Source: Hirsutella rhossiliensis
Taxonomy: Eukaryota; Ascomycota; Sordariomycetes; Hypocreales; Ophiocordycipitaceae
Direction of reading: 5' to 3'
Length of the DNA stretch: 64,000 nt
NCBI RefSeq assembly: GCF_020360975.1
Contig: NW_025408678.1
Span: 372,001 to 436,000 of the forward strand
Shown piece after piece: positions 33,010 to 45,625 of this stretch. Below the pieces are notes generated by a model, which made no database searches, was not told the DNA's origin, and worked only from the letters and a program-made list of their open reading frames with translations. A program made the translations under genes and the position numbers. Every line of letters begins with the position of its first letter. Position 1 is the stretch's first letter.

Positions 33010-33926
33010 TAATACTAACTTCCGCGATAGATATATCTACCTCTCCCTCCCCTACTTCCTCCTTCTTAGAGCGTACGGAGTCGTTCGTCGACGCCGTGCT
33101 AGGTATAGCCGACGACGGCTCCGCCGCTGCCGCTGCTCTTACCCGCGCCCCCGCGACCGCGCCTACCGCCGCCGCCTCTACCTCTACTACGCTAGCCGCC
33201 CTTACGTCGCCCTTTTAGGTAATAACGCTATGCCCGCCGCCGGCTATAACGCCCGGCCCCTTTACCCCCGCCTCCGCTACTACTACCCCCGTAAGTCCGC
33301 TACCTAGCGAGCGTAGTAGCTATTTTCCGCTAACTTCTTAAAGTATAAACGCTAAGTATAGGCCGGAGCCGCCCGCGCGGCCCCCTATATACGGTGCGCG
33401 TCGTAGGAGCTCCCCTACGCCGACTAAGTCGGGCGCCGCCGTAGCGGTAGTTATTACTAGTACGCGCGTGCCGGCCGCGCCTATAAGGCGGCGCCTCCCG
33501 TCCTACTCGCTATAGCGTCGGCTTAGAAGGCCGGCGTATATAGGCAGGCACGGGGGGCTACTAAGAAGCGCCTTACCGCCGCCGCCGCCGCCTACTATAA
33601 TCTCCGCGCCCTTAAGCGCTAGGGCCTCGTCCTTAAATAAGTTCCTTTTATCTAGCTCTTTTACTTCCGCTAATAACTCTCTTAGTACTAGGGATACTAC
33701 CTCCGTCGCCTTATCGGCGGTCCCCTTAGCCGTGCCCGCCGCCGCCCCCGCCGCTGCTATTAGCCGGGCCCCCCCCGCCCCCGGAGCCCTTAGAGCTACC
33801 GCTACCGCTAACTAGCTCGCGGGCCTAAAGGGCCGCCTAAGCGCCTTAAAGAGCGCCGCCGCCGCTAATAAGGTAGAGGAGGACGACGAGGATAAGGATA
33901 AGGACGACGATAAGGATAAGGAGTAG
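33010..33926 (+). pseudogene. Antisense accessory ORF in the chromodomain Gypsy element
   Basis: A plus-strand frame of about 300 codons stays open except for roughly four TAG/TAA codons of RIP type (Trp/Gln positions), in a region where random frames break every few codons. It reads ...RTESFVDAVLGIADDG, Ala/Pro/Ser/Thr-rich stretches, YRPEPPARPPIYGARRR, SGAAVAVVITSTRVPAAP, HGGLLRSALPPPPPP, GLKGRLSALKSAAAANK and an acidic/Lys end (VEEDDEDKDKDDDKDKE) before TAG at 33924. The GC content is far above its surroundings. It lies between the chromodomain and the LTR, in the opposite sense to gag-pol, with TATA and C/T-rich sequence upstream. No family recognised. It could be a captured host gene or a lineage-specific antisense ORF; a chance open frame caused by high GC is the main alternative. 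Confidence 0.5.
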
Positions 33927-34149
33927 GTCTAAGTAGTCTAGGGGCTCCGCCCTAAAATAAACGCTATTTTTATCTCTACTTATATAATTACGCTCGCGTT
34001 ATTATAACTACCTACTCCGCTTTACCTACTTTATAGTCTTAGCCTAGGCTACTATCGGTAGTCCGCTAGTCTATTATTCTTATCTATTATTCCGAATAAG
34101 GCTTTAAACTTATCGAGGGCTATAGTTCCTATAAACTTATATATAGGTT

Positions 34150-37100
34150 CCTACGTAAGGTTAAGATACCCGCGCTACTTAACGAGGACCTCTTAGCGTT
34201 TCCCCCTACTAACCTTTTTCTAGCGCGCGGCCTATATCTCTTTAACCTCGAACTCGTCTTCTCCTTTTACCTTAATTATAGGCGGTTAGGCGTCTACTAC
34301 TTCTTATCTAAGTAGCGGGTTAAAGGAGGCTCTATAAAGGAGGTCTATATTAATCTTATTATAGACCCTTATTAAGAGACTATCGAGCTCTATAACCTAT
34401 AGGCTAATAACCCTCTATACCGTAAACTTTACGTATAGCTAGTTAAGCTTTTTCTTTAGTTATACCGACCTATAGTTACGGAGGTCTAGCTATACCTTAT
34501 CTCTTACCGCGAACCTATTTATTAGGGCCCTAGTCTTATTAGCGTGCCGCTCTTAATCTTATACTACGGCGGCTATCGCGGATTAATAATAATCTATAGT
34601 CTCCTATAGCTTTCGTATAAACGTAAAGGCGCGGCCCTCTAGTAACGAATTACTATACTACTCCGCTACTACGTCTATAGTAAAGGGAACTAATAAGGGT
34701 AGTTCGAAGCTATATATTATAAAGAAAGGGGCTATCTTAATAAAGGTATATAGTCTACTATTTAATATAAGTTAGGCCGCGGGGAGCTACTAGTCTTAGT
34801 CTACTTAGTTACGGGCTATAATAGCCTATAGGTAAGCCTATACCTTTTAGTTAACCCTCTTAGGCCCTTCGTTAGTCTATAGGTAATATACTATACTAAG
34901 TAGCTATATAATTTAAAGTAGCTAGTATAGGTACTACTAAAAGCAGCTAGTTTAATTTAATCCCTTATCGCTTATAATAGAGGCTAGCTAGCTATATAAG
35001 CGGGCCTAGTACTATAAGAAGCGCTCTATATAGGACTCTATATCTATAAATAGTATCGGCTTTAATACTATAGACTTACTAAGTTAGTCCTTAATTACCT
35101 ATATATAGCGGTTACTGCCCTCTATAAGTAAGAGGTCTGTTATAAAGTCTATTTATATATATATATAGAACTAGTTAGGTACTAGAAGCTACTTAAGTAG
35201 CCCCTTAAGCTATGCCTTTTAGATCTTCGTACGGCTATAGATATCGTAGTTATAGAGGAAGCGACGAATATAGTATTATAGGAGGGGCTAGTAAAAGTCC
35301 CTTATAAGGCCTACTACTATGCCCTATCTACCTAAGTAACCTACGACGCTAGAGTTATAGATAAGTTAGACTAGCCTCCCTCGGAGCTTATTCCGTTTAT
35401 CTAGCTCCGGCGGTCCCTCCTTCTCCTTAGCTTTTATGGTATATAGTACGCCCGGTACCTATAGTCTCCCCCGCTAGCGTAGATACCCTCGTAGGTCGAT
35501 ATAGTAGTTAGCTACCTATACCTTTAGCTTTAGCTTTAGATCTAAGCGTTAAGCGCCGGACTTAACGGCGCGGCGTACGCCCTTATAGGTACGGTCTAGA
35601 GCCGCTATCCTATCCTATAAGCGTTAAAGGGCCTTATCTTAGAATACTCTTACCGTACGCGCCCCCGGGCCGGTCTATCCCTCCTCGCTAGACTAAGGTA
35701 AGGGTATAGGGGGAAGCTTATTCGCTAGCACCGCGTCTTCCTCTACTAAGGAAGCTCCTATATAAGTCCGTAGTGCTTCCTATAGGATAAGCTATAGATC
35801 CCGGGCCTCGATATCCGCTCCCGTCGGCCGGTCTTAATCCCTCCGGGAAAGCGCGTCTAGGACCGCGGAGTCCCGCCTAGGGCGGTACTTAATCGAGAAG
35901 TTAAAGCGTAAGAGATACTCCGCTTAGCGGGCTTACCGCTCTAAGAGGTACTAGTAAGTTATAAAGTACTTAAGGTTCCTATAGTCTATAAGGACCTCGA
36001 AGCTCTTATAGCTCTAGAGCTCTACTTACTATTACTCGAGGTAGCTAATAATCGCTAGTATCTCTTTATCGTAAATAGCGTAATTCCGCTCTACTAAGGT
36101 TAGCTTATAGGAGTAGAACGCTATTAGTTACTTCTACTTATCTACCTCCTAAGAGAGCGTTCCTCTAAGTACCTAGCCGCTATAGTCCGCTTTAACTAAC
36201 GTAGACTAGTCGAAGTCCTACTAGAGTAGTACCGGGGCTTAAGAGAATAGGTCCTTAAGTATATAGAACGCTCCTTCTTATACGGGCCCTTAGTAAAAGG
36301 CGGTCCGCTTCTTAGTAATCTCGTTTAAGGGTATTATAATATAGGAAAAGCCCCTAATAAATATCCTATAATAGTTCGCGAACCTAAGGAAGCTCTATAC
36401 GCCTATTTATATAGTTAAGGCAGCCTAGTCCTAAATCGCCTAGATCTTTACGGGGTCTGCCTATATACCTACGCCTACGTAGATAATAAAGCCTAGGTAC
36501 TTAACCCTCTTAACCTTAAATTTATACTTATCTAGGTTAAGGTAGAGCCTATAAAGTTAAAGGCGCTTTAGGACCCTCTATACTTTCTATATATAGTCCT
36601 TATAGGAGCCGCTCGTATAAATAAGGATATTATCTATATATATAGAGGCGAACTCGTCGAGGAAGTCTTAAAGTATGTTATTAATATAACGCTAGAAGGT
36701 AGCGGGCGCTCCTAAGAGGCTAAAGGGCGTTACGAGCTACTTAAATAAGCCGTAGCGTATATAGAACGCCGTCTTCTACTCGTTACCCTTTAAGATTCGC
36801 ACCTTATAAAACGCCTATTTTATATCTAGCTTCGTAAACTACTTTACCTTTAAAAGGTTATAGAGCGTATCCGAGATTAAGGGTAAAGGGTAGCGGTCTA
36901 GCCTCGTAATTACGTTTAGAGCCCTATAGTCGTAATAAAACTATATCCCGCCCCTTAGTTTATATACGAATAGGACCGGCGCTCTTACTTTAGAGCTACT
37001 TACTTAAATAAAACCCTTATTTAAGAGGTCCCTTAGCGTCTTCTTTAGCACTAGTAGCTCTACGTATAATATACTATATAGCGGTCTAAACGGTATAGGT

Positions 37101-38950
37101 AGTTCCTACCCCTTTTTATTAGTATAGAGTATAATCCTATAGTCTACCCCTAACTTATATAGGTTAAGCTTATCCGCTTCCTAGGCCTTAAATAGCGGTA
37201 AGAGGTTGTAAAAACGCTCCGGTATCTATTACTATAGCTTAAAGGGCGACTTCGGCTTCTTTATTTAGAGGGCCTTATCGATATCCGCTAAGCTAACTAT
37301 ATAGACCGCTGCGTTAGCCGCTACCCAGCCTTACCCCTACTTTACCTATCGTACGGTTCTTATAAAGATAGAGGTAAGGACTTCTTATACTAAGTATAAA
37401 GCTTATACGCTTAGTCCTACGCCTATAGAACTATCGTTATAGCGGACCTACCGTTATATAGGCCTAAACTATAGCTTCCTTTAGTATAGAACCGAATATA
37501 ACTCTATATATAATAACTAGGGTTTCCTAAGGATTAAGGGAAACTCTAGTTAGGGGATTATATAGGCTACGATAAGCTTATAGTAACCGTCGACCTCTAT
37601 AGCTAGCTATATAATACCCTTAATTACTATACCCTCTATCGCGCCTAAGGCGCCCTTTACTCGCCTTAGGGCGATCTTTTCTACCGGCATTTATATCTCT
37701 TATATAAGCGCCTTATTAACTATAGCGTAGCACTAATAGCCTTTATCTATAAAGGTAGTAATAGGTAAGGAGTTATTAATTATAACCTATATTAAAGTAG
37801 GCTCTTTTTCTATATAGGCGGATAATTCTTCCTTCTCCTTTGCTAGTACTAGTAATTAGGGCTCTAGAGCCCGTCTTTACTCTAGAGCTACTTTTTTTCC
37901 TCCGGGCCTAGGGGGGCGGAGTCCTCCTTATCGTCTAAGGCAAGGAGCGGTTCTATCTTCGCTACTTAAACCGCTATAGGCCGCTTAGCTAAAAAGAAGG
38001 GGCAATTTAATATAAAGTATATAGATACTCCGTAATATAGGCAGCGGCCGTTAGCCTTCCTCTTCTTAATTTCCTTACTCGTTACCTACTTCGCCTACTA
38101 CTTAGAGTATAGGGCGGTATAGGGGGTAGTCGACGGCGTCTTCTTACCGCGTTTAGCCCGGTCTATATAGGTAGCCGATATTAAGGTATCCCTATCTATA
38201 TCGATAGCCGGTTATTTATCTTACGGAGGGGCGGTGATCCTATCGCCGCTATACGGCGTATGCTTATAGAGCTTTTAGAAACGCGGCGTCTACTTATAGC
38301 CCTAAGCTACCTTTATTAACTAGCTTACGTACTCGCCGTAGTTAGTAGGCATAATTATAGGGATAAGTAGCTCCTATAGGGCCGGCGTAATCGAATTCTA
38401 TAGCTATATAAGCTTCGCGCTATCTTCCTATACTATAGTCCCCGCTGCCTATAAGAGCGTCTCTTTAAAATCGGGAAGGAATTCGCTAAAGGTTTATCTA
38501 TCTCTTTACTTAAGGGTCTATAGCCTATCTTATACCTTCTCCTACTCCTATACGTTACCGAACGTATATATAAGGTATTAGAAGAAGTCTTATAGGTCGC
38601 GTCTACCCCTAGGGCCGCCCTTATCCTAGAATCTAGAGATCCGCCGTATCTAGGGCTCCGGTAGCGTATAAAGGAGCGAATACTACGCTATATTACGATA
38701 GCTATTTAGGCCCTATTTCTCGTCGGTTATAAACTTTATTTATAGCCGGCTAAAGAAGAAGTAAAAGGACTCTAGCTTACTATCCTAAGTCGGCTAAGGG
38801 AGCGGCTTCCTTATCGGTAGTATCGCTGCCGTAACCGGCGTTATAGAGGCCGTAGGGGTTAAAGCCGGTCTCGTAGACGGCTCCCTTAGTATAGCGAGAA
38901 CCTTGTCTTTCTCGCTAGCCGTCGCGCTTTTAATCGCTTCTAGGATAGCT
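34150..38950 (-). pseudogene. gag-pol-chromodomain relic of the nested Gypsy element
   Basis: Read on the minus strand through RIP-type stops. Gag lies at about 38.8-38.2 kb. RT has YDYRALNVITRLDRYPLPLI (about 36.95-36.87 kb), FTKLDIK.AFYKVRI and the active-site box SIYIDNILIY (about 36.62-36.65 kb; YVDD to YIDN). Integrase has YIDFITDLLLIEGSNRYI (about 35.16-35.10 kb). The chromodomain has DEFEVKEI, then AAR.KKV...GKR.EVLVK.RG (about 34.26-34.17 kb), the EVEEIL...YLVKWRG pattern. A chromodomain is known in this clade to direct integration to H3K9-methylated chromatin, consistent with its landing inside another transposon. Stops in all frames exclude expression. Confidence 0.85.
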
Positions 38951-39053
38951 GCGATACTTCCTATCCGTCCGGGGAGGGGCGGAGTGCTTCCTTAAGGGGG
39001 AGGCGCTCTCTCTAGAGAGATATCTATTAGATCTATTAGTTAATAGCTTATAC

Positions 39054-39239
39054 TATCACGGAGTAAGTAGAGGCGTACGCGTAGGTACCGTCCGTAGAAT
39101 AATATTAATAAGCTATATAGAGCTCTCTTATACGCGGCTGGCCCGTATATATATATATAGGATCCGGCCCTCCGCACGTAACTATATAGCTTAGGCTATA
39201 GCCTAAGCCTATAACCTATAATAGTTAAAGACTCTTATA
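39054..39239 (-). repeat. 186-bp LTR of the chromodomain Gypsy element (5' LTR in element sense)
   Basis: Plus-strand sequence from tatcacggagtaagtagagg to aagactcttata. It is the less mutated of the two copies (retains tcacgg, gcgtacgcg). Confidence 0.88.
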
Positions 39240-39399
39240 CCTAAGTCTATTAAAAGGGAACTCTTTTTATAAATATATAAATAAACTCTAAACTATAAAA
39301 TTAGGATTTTATAAAACTATAGCCTCTTAGAAATAACTACTTTAAAAGATATTAAAATCTATAATTAAGACCCTATATTTATAGAAAAGATCTAATATA

Positions 39400-42300
39400 T
39401 AGTTACTTCCTTCCTAACCTTATAAAAGGACTAAGGTACTATTAAGGATTACTTAGACTACTATATATATATTCTATTAATAGAAAATTAATACCTATAA
39501 AAACTAGCGTTTAAGGCTTACTTACTTAGCTAAAAGGATAAAGTACTAATCGATTAAACTTATAAGGACCTATACTAAAAGGGGTATATAAAATAAGCTA
39601 TAAAGGTAACTTTATTCGCTTACTTTATATTTATAGTTTAAAGAACTATATATAGTAATAAAAAGGGCTAAATAGTAATAGACCTATACGCTCTTAATAG
39701 TATAGCTATCTTAGACGCTTACTTAATACTACTTTAAGGAGATATAATTTAAAAGCTATAAGGGAAACGCTTTATTTCTACTATAAACGCTTAGTCTTTC
39801 TTTTATTAGTTCCTTATCTATAAGGAGTATTAAGAAAGGTTTATAGTAATTAGCTATAAAGGCTTAGAACGACTAATAGTAGCCTTAATAAGATATAAGA
39901 ACTTACTTATATACGTTTAAAGATTTATAGACTAAATCCTCTAAGAATATATAGAATATTCCTTTAAGTATATTAATAATATCGTAATAAACTTAGATAT
40001 AAAAGATAACTATATTTATTACTTCTAAGCTATCTTTTAACTATTTATAGACTATAACCTAGCCTTAGCTAGATCGAAATTATTCTTAAGCTACTTATTT
40101 ATAAAAATATTAGGATTTTAAGTTAATAGTATTAGCTTAATAAATACTAAAGAATAAGTATAGGTATTATAAGATATATAGTTTCTAAATACCTTATAAG
40201 TACTAGAAAAGTAGCTTAGCTTAGTTAACTAGCTATAGTACTTAGTAGCTTACTTTTCTTAAAGGGTAAAGGCGCTCTAGGTTTAGAAAATAGTAATACT
40301 TAAGGAAGCGTAAGATAGTTAAGCGCTACTTAAAGGATTAGTAAGGAATAAATATACCTTTAAGGTAATATACTAACTATCTTTAATAAAAGAATAAGCC
40401 TTTTAAGATATTATAAACGCTCTTATAAAACTAATATAGCTATATTATTTTAACTTATAATAGCTATTATTCCTATAAATTAATGCTAGCTATAATCTAA
40501 GCTTTATAGTAGTAGCCTTTTACTTAGTACTAGGGGTAAACTAAAACCTAGGAAGGACCCTACCCTAAATAAGTATCTAGCTAATCCTTAACCTTAGTAA
40601 ATACTTAACCGGCGGAGAGCCTAAATACTAGCCTATTAAACTTAAAGTCGCTTATCTTTCCTAGGTATATTAAAAGCTTTAGTTATATATTATCTCTACC
40701 TTACTATTAAAGGTCGTTATATTAACTAACTATACCGCTATAAGTATAATCTTAAAGTAAATATTACTATTTACTATTAATATAAAGATAAATAATTAGC
40801 TTATACTTACTTTATAGTACCTTAGCTAGTTTCCTTTAAAGGTTTATTATATTCCTAGAACTATAAATATCCTTATTAATATACTATCTTAATTACTATC
40901 TATAATACTTAGGAAATATAAACTTAGGGAATTAGACCGCGTTTAGGAAAATAAAGCGCTAGTTAAATATATATATATAGTTATAGAATCCTTTATCTAA
41001 CTTAACTTATATTAAAAGATCTAAGAAGTATATATAAAAGAACCTAAGTAAGCTAGTATACTAAAGTAGCTTAAAAGCGATAAGTCCTAGGTTAGTCTCT
41101 TATTTATCTAGTAAAATAAGTTACTTTACTTAGTTAAGTTTAAAGGTTATTATTAGCTTTATATCCTTACTACTTATACTAAGGAAATCATTACTAATAA
41201 TTATATATATAAATTTTACCTTAGATAGTAAAGGATATAAAAGGAGTTATCCTTTATATTTACTATTACTAGCTTTAAGAAACTTATTAATAGCTTTATT
41301 AATAAGTATAACGCTTACTATAAGAACTAAACTAACTAATTAAAGGCCCTTAATAAGTTAGTTTTAATTACTTCCTTAACCTTACTTTTTTATATAATTA
41401 CTATAGATTTTATTATAGGACTCTTAAACGTCCTTATAAGCTAAACTTTAGAAATACTATTTTATAAGGTCTATTATAATATACTATTAACGGTAACTAA
41501 TAAGTTCTTAAAAATAAAGCTCTTTATCTTAGGCTATAATTAGTTTACTATAAAAAACTAAGCTAAGGTACTATTTACTAAGTTAATACGCTATAACTAA
41601 GGGATTCCTACTTAGATTATCTCTAACTAAGACCCTAAGTTCCTTTCGGTGTTTTAAAAAGGACTATAGATAGCGTATAAGTCTAAGTTACTAGTATTTA
41701 TAGCTTAGTATCCTTAGACTAACGGCTTATTAAAACGATATAACTAGGTAGTTAAAACTATACTTTAGTTCTTTATAACTAACTTCCTATCTTATTAATA
41801 AGTCGATATATTACTACTACTTTAATTTACCTTTAATAACTCTTACTCCTTAGTAATTAGTACCTTTTTAAGCGAGCTACTAACTAAGATATAAATAGAT
41901 AATAGTAAGCGATACCTTAAAGAAAGCCCCTTATAAATAGATAGGGAGATACTCTAAAACTAAGCTAGGATCTTAATCGCTCTAGCTTAAGTAAGAGTAA
42001 AAAAGTAGTATAATATAAAGTACTAAGTACTAAAGTTTAAGCCTAGAGACTAAGTATAGCTTTAGCTAGGAAAAGGATATAGCGTAGCTAATAAATAGGT
42101 AGTAAAGTTAAAGGAACGCTATATAAGACCGTTTAAAGTCCTTAAATAAATCGGCTATCTAGCCTACTACCTCGACCTAGCTAGATCCTTAAATATCTAT
42201 AATATTATTTCTATTATATAGCTATAGCTACCTAAACGACTAAATGCTTAACCTAGCCTAGAACTTAATACTAACTACTAAGAACTTAAAAGAATCCTTA

Positions 42301-42450
42301 ACTCTAAAACTTATAAATATAGTTAAGGGACTACTTATATAAAATACCTTATTAGCTAGAAAGGCTAGGTAAGTAGCTATAATTCCTAGGTAGCTACTAA
42401 GGATATCGTCGTTAAAGATATTATTAAAGAATTTAATATATAGTAAGGAG
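39400..42450 (+). pseudogene. RT-RNase H-integrase part of the outer Gypsy polyprotein
   Basis: Plus-strand relic resuming after the nested element. RT blocks: VIDLYALNSIAILDAYLI-like (about 39680-39735), FFYQFLIYKEYQERFIVISY (about 39800-39855), and FKYINNIVINL (39963-39995) with both Asp of YVDD changed to Asn. RNase H is at about 40.5-40.9 kb by position. The integrase core has IDFIIGLLNVLI (41405-41440), LFTKLIRYN.GIPT.IIS, DPKFLSVF (about 41634) and YP.TNGLLKRYN (about 41710-41745, the H-P-Q-T-D-G-Q-.E-R-.N pattern). Stops at Trp/Gln positions throughout. The DAYP/SFFYQ type belongs to a Gypsy clade without an obvious chromodomain. Confidence 0.78.
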
Positions 42451-42529
42451 TATTATAAGGTTATATTACTTATACTTAGAAGCTTTACGCGCGCGCTATA
42501 TAATAGTATAAGCCGCTATAGCTAAGGGA

Positions 42530-44919
42530 GAAATAATAGTATATAGTACGCGCTATTACTATTTATTCTCTTAAAAGTCTAGGAATAGGTTAACTAACTA
42601 ATAAGTATTAATAGGCCGCTTATAGTAAACGGTAACTTAATTTTATATTTTAGTACTTATATTTATTTTTATTTTAAGAACTTAATTTCCCTATCTATTT
42701 ACGCTCCCTTTTTTATACTAAACCGTGCCCTTCTTATACTTATATTTAAGGTTCCTACTATTAAAGGCTATAAGTATTATAGTAAGGACCTAGTATTTTA
42801 CTAGTATTTCTCCGATTAAATCTACTACTAACCGCCGCGCCTAAGCCTTAAAGGATTCTACTAAGTAGTTTAATTATATAGGAATAAAGCAAAGCTCCTT
42901 TATAACCTTAAGTTTAATATAGCTATATTTACTAAGTAGAAATAAGATAATTATAGTATATATACTAACTACCGCGACCTCTTTATTAAAGAAGGGTATA
43001 ATCTTAATATAGGCTTAGTAAAAAATAATATATACTATACCCTTTTATCTCTTTCCTTATTTAAAGCCTATAATCTATATAAATATAACTAGCTATACTT
43101 CTCTATACCTTATAGCGCCGCTACTTATTATATTACTACTATAACTCTTATAACTACCTAAACTAATAAGAACGTAATATTAACTATCTAACTATAGTAG
43201 GTTAGCGCTTCTTATCGCCCTATTCCTAGTACTTTATTATACGTTCGCTTTAATAACTATGCTTTATTACCGTTAAGCTTTAGTAATTTATTTAGCGACT
43301 CGCTGCCCTTAGTTTTAAGTATTATAGGGAAAACCCTTAGTACCCCTTAAAACGCCTATAAGTAGTTTACCTTATTATTTAATAAGGATAAGCTTTTTCT
43401 CTTATTATTATATAACCTAAATAAAGCTATCTTCCTTAATAAAACTAAGATAATAACTAGCGCCCTTAGAACTATATAGATTATTACTATCTTAGCTAAT
43501 ATTATTAATAAGCTCCTATTTAAATAGGTAGCCTTTATAAACGCTAAGATACTTAAGATCGTTATTACTATTATTAGTATAAAGTGCCTCCCTACTTATT
43601 TAAAGATATTTAAGGCCGCCGCTATAAAAGCGCGTAAGGCTACTAATATACTAAGAACTTATAAGTTTAAAGAGAACCTTAAGCGTACCCTAGCTAGGAC
43701 TAGAGGATCTAGTATAATAGACCTTACCTTTAATAAGCTATTAAGGAACCTATTTACTAAATGCCTACTTACTACTACCGCGGCCCTACCTTTTACTCCT
43801 TTTAAGCGGGCTAACTTATTTACTAAAGAATAGGCCTTAATACTAGTTTAATAGAAGCTTAACCCCTTCTAAGTTCTAAGCTATAGAAAGCCTAGACTAT
43901 TCCTAATTATACCTTTTATAGTATACTATAATAACCTAAGTAATATAGATAGCTATATAAGTATTATTTACTTTAGGTTAAAAGCGCTAGTTTATAAAGC
44001 CTTAAACGCGGCTATAATTTAAGTAAATTTATTCGCCGCTATCTATAAGAAGGCTAATACTAACCTCTTACTTAGCTAGTACGCCGCCCTTACTAAAGTA
44101 CCCGCTAGCTTTATCTATTAGTTCGCTTTCGCCGCTTACCTCTTAGATAACTTACTTAAGCTCGCTATAGTATATTAAAGAGCCGCTTATATCGGCCCCT
44201 TATATATACTAGTAGCGGCCCGCCCTTATATAGCTAATATAATAGCTTATTTTAACTTATTAAACTAAAGGTTTACTAATATATACTTAAGCGGATTCTA
44301 GAACCTAGGCCTAACTATATAGGTATTAATAGTAGTAATTTATAATTAAATTTTAGCCTCTTATAATAGACTAGCTATAATACTCTTAGTAGAACTAGCC
44401 TTAAATAATATATATAGTATACTTATCTATAAAGCCTCTAATATATAAGATGCCTTAGCTAATATATTAGTAGGCCTTAAGAAACTAATAAAAGAGGAAG
44501 CTAAGAAGGAGATTCTTTACCTTACCTTTACCCCTACGGTATAAGACGGTTAGTTACTAGGTTAGCCTTATTATATCCCTAGCCTTATTTATTTTATTAC
44601 TAGCTTAGCTATAAAGCCCCCTTAGTTATAATTAGTTTTCCCTAGCTTAGCTATACTATACCCCTAGCCTTACTTATTTATTACCTTAGTTTAGCTACTT
44701 AGCGCCCTTAGTCTTAGTAGTATTTTACTCTTAGCTTAGCCGCTTTATACCCTTAGAATTAGTTATACTAGGTTATATTCTAAATAAAATATAAGTTATC
44801 CTTTATACTAACCTTAAAAATCTATATAACTTTACTATAATTCCTTATTAGCGCGACTTCTACTTAAATACTATAGGAGACTAATAAGGACGTTAGTTAA
44901 TTCTTTTGCCCTAGGTATT
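42530..44919 (+). other. Partly open plus-strand frames of unknown origin
   Basis: 2.4 kb between the outer Gypsy integrase and the second 705-bp repeat. From about 42.75 to 44.45 kb a plus-strand translation is fairly coherent, with stops mostly of the TAG type (SYRKPRLFLIIPFIVYYNNL near 43.9 kb; YLLDNLLKLAIVY near 44.15 kb; VAARPYIANIIAYFNLLN near 44.25 kb). A Pro/Leu-rich tail follows. I do not recognise it. It could be an accessory ORF of the Gypsy element or the ORF1 of the LINE that continues at 45.6 kb. Confidence 0.4.
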
Positions 44920-45625
44920 TATTATAGGATACCTTATAGTCGATAATCTAAGTACCTATAATAATATCTACTTCTTTTAAGGAAGTTACCTTTAACTCTT
45001 TAAGGCTCCTTATAAAAAAAGGAACTTAAAAGCTACTAAGTAAACTCTAGGAAATTACCTAGAAATCCTAGAAACGATAACTAAGCGGATTATATAGATA
45101 TTTTATAGAGATTTCCCCTAAGGATATATTATATAAGGAATATACTACGATTTCCTAAGTAATAATAGCTCCTTAAGAACTATATTAATATTTCCTTAAG
45201 AAGTTACTATAAGAATATAGTAGGGAAATTATAAAGAAATACCTATACTTACCTAGGGAGAATACTAAGAAATACTATTAACACGCTATACTATTATTAT
45301 ATAATTATAAGGTTAAGATATTACTTAGTTAAAGCCCTAAGTAAGGTCTTATACTCGCTATAGTATATATAGAGGATAGAGAACCCGCTAGATCTTAAGT
45401 AGCTAAAAAAGAATATAGATAGTTATTACTACTCTTACTTTAACTTATAAGACTAGTAGCTAGTTTATATTTAATACGCGTAATAACGTATAGTAGCTAG
45501 TTTATATAATACGTTTAATTATATATAGTAGCTAGTCTATTTAGTTACCTATTAAACCTATACTAGATCTAAGTAAATAGCTAGGTTAAAGTACCGGTAT
45601 TATACTAAGGGACTAGTACTTAATA
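44920..45625 (+). repeat. 705-bp LTR-like repeat, copy 2
   Basis: Direct copy of 21726-22430 (same ends tattatagg / cttaata). It is more heavily mutated: for instance cttcccttagggaag in copy 1 reads cttcttttaaggaag here, showing C-to-T changes outside CpA as well. Confidence 0.65.

Larger units (their letters stand above)
32285..39239 (-). mobile_element. Chromodomain-type Ty3/Gypsy element nested in the outer Gypsy element
   Basis: 6955-bp element with two 186-bp LTRs (32285-32470, 39054-39239). It is flanked by cttaa (32280-32284) and cctaa (39240-39244), a 5-bp target duplication differing by one transition. Coding runs on the minus strand in the order gag (about 38.9-38.2 kb), RT, RNase H, integrase, chromodomain (about 34.2 kb). 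The last 1.5 kb before the left LTR carries an ORF in the opposite direction. The element is less decayed than the outer Gypsy element. Confidence 0.9.
29264..42530 (+). mobile_element. Outer Ty3/Gypsy retroelement, interrupted in pol
   Basis: Plus-strand Gypsy polyprotein relic lying on both sides of the nested element 32285-39239. Gag-like frames occur at about 29.5-30.1 kb. Reverse transcriptase is at 39.6-40.2 kb (DAYPIPLQGDIIQAL; active-site box FKYINNIVI at 39963-39989, from YVDD). Integrase is at 41.4-41.85 kb (DFIIGLLNVLI; NxDPKFLSVF near 41630). A purine run gctaagggag near 42520 could be its polypurine tract. Its LTRs are not proven. The 705-bp repeats at 21726 and 44920 are candidates: without the two nested insertions they would enclose about 9.3 kb. 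However, no target duplication supports this, and the 3' copy lacks an adjacent purine tract. Confidence 0.75.
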
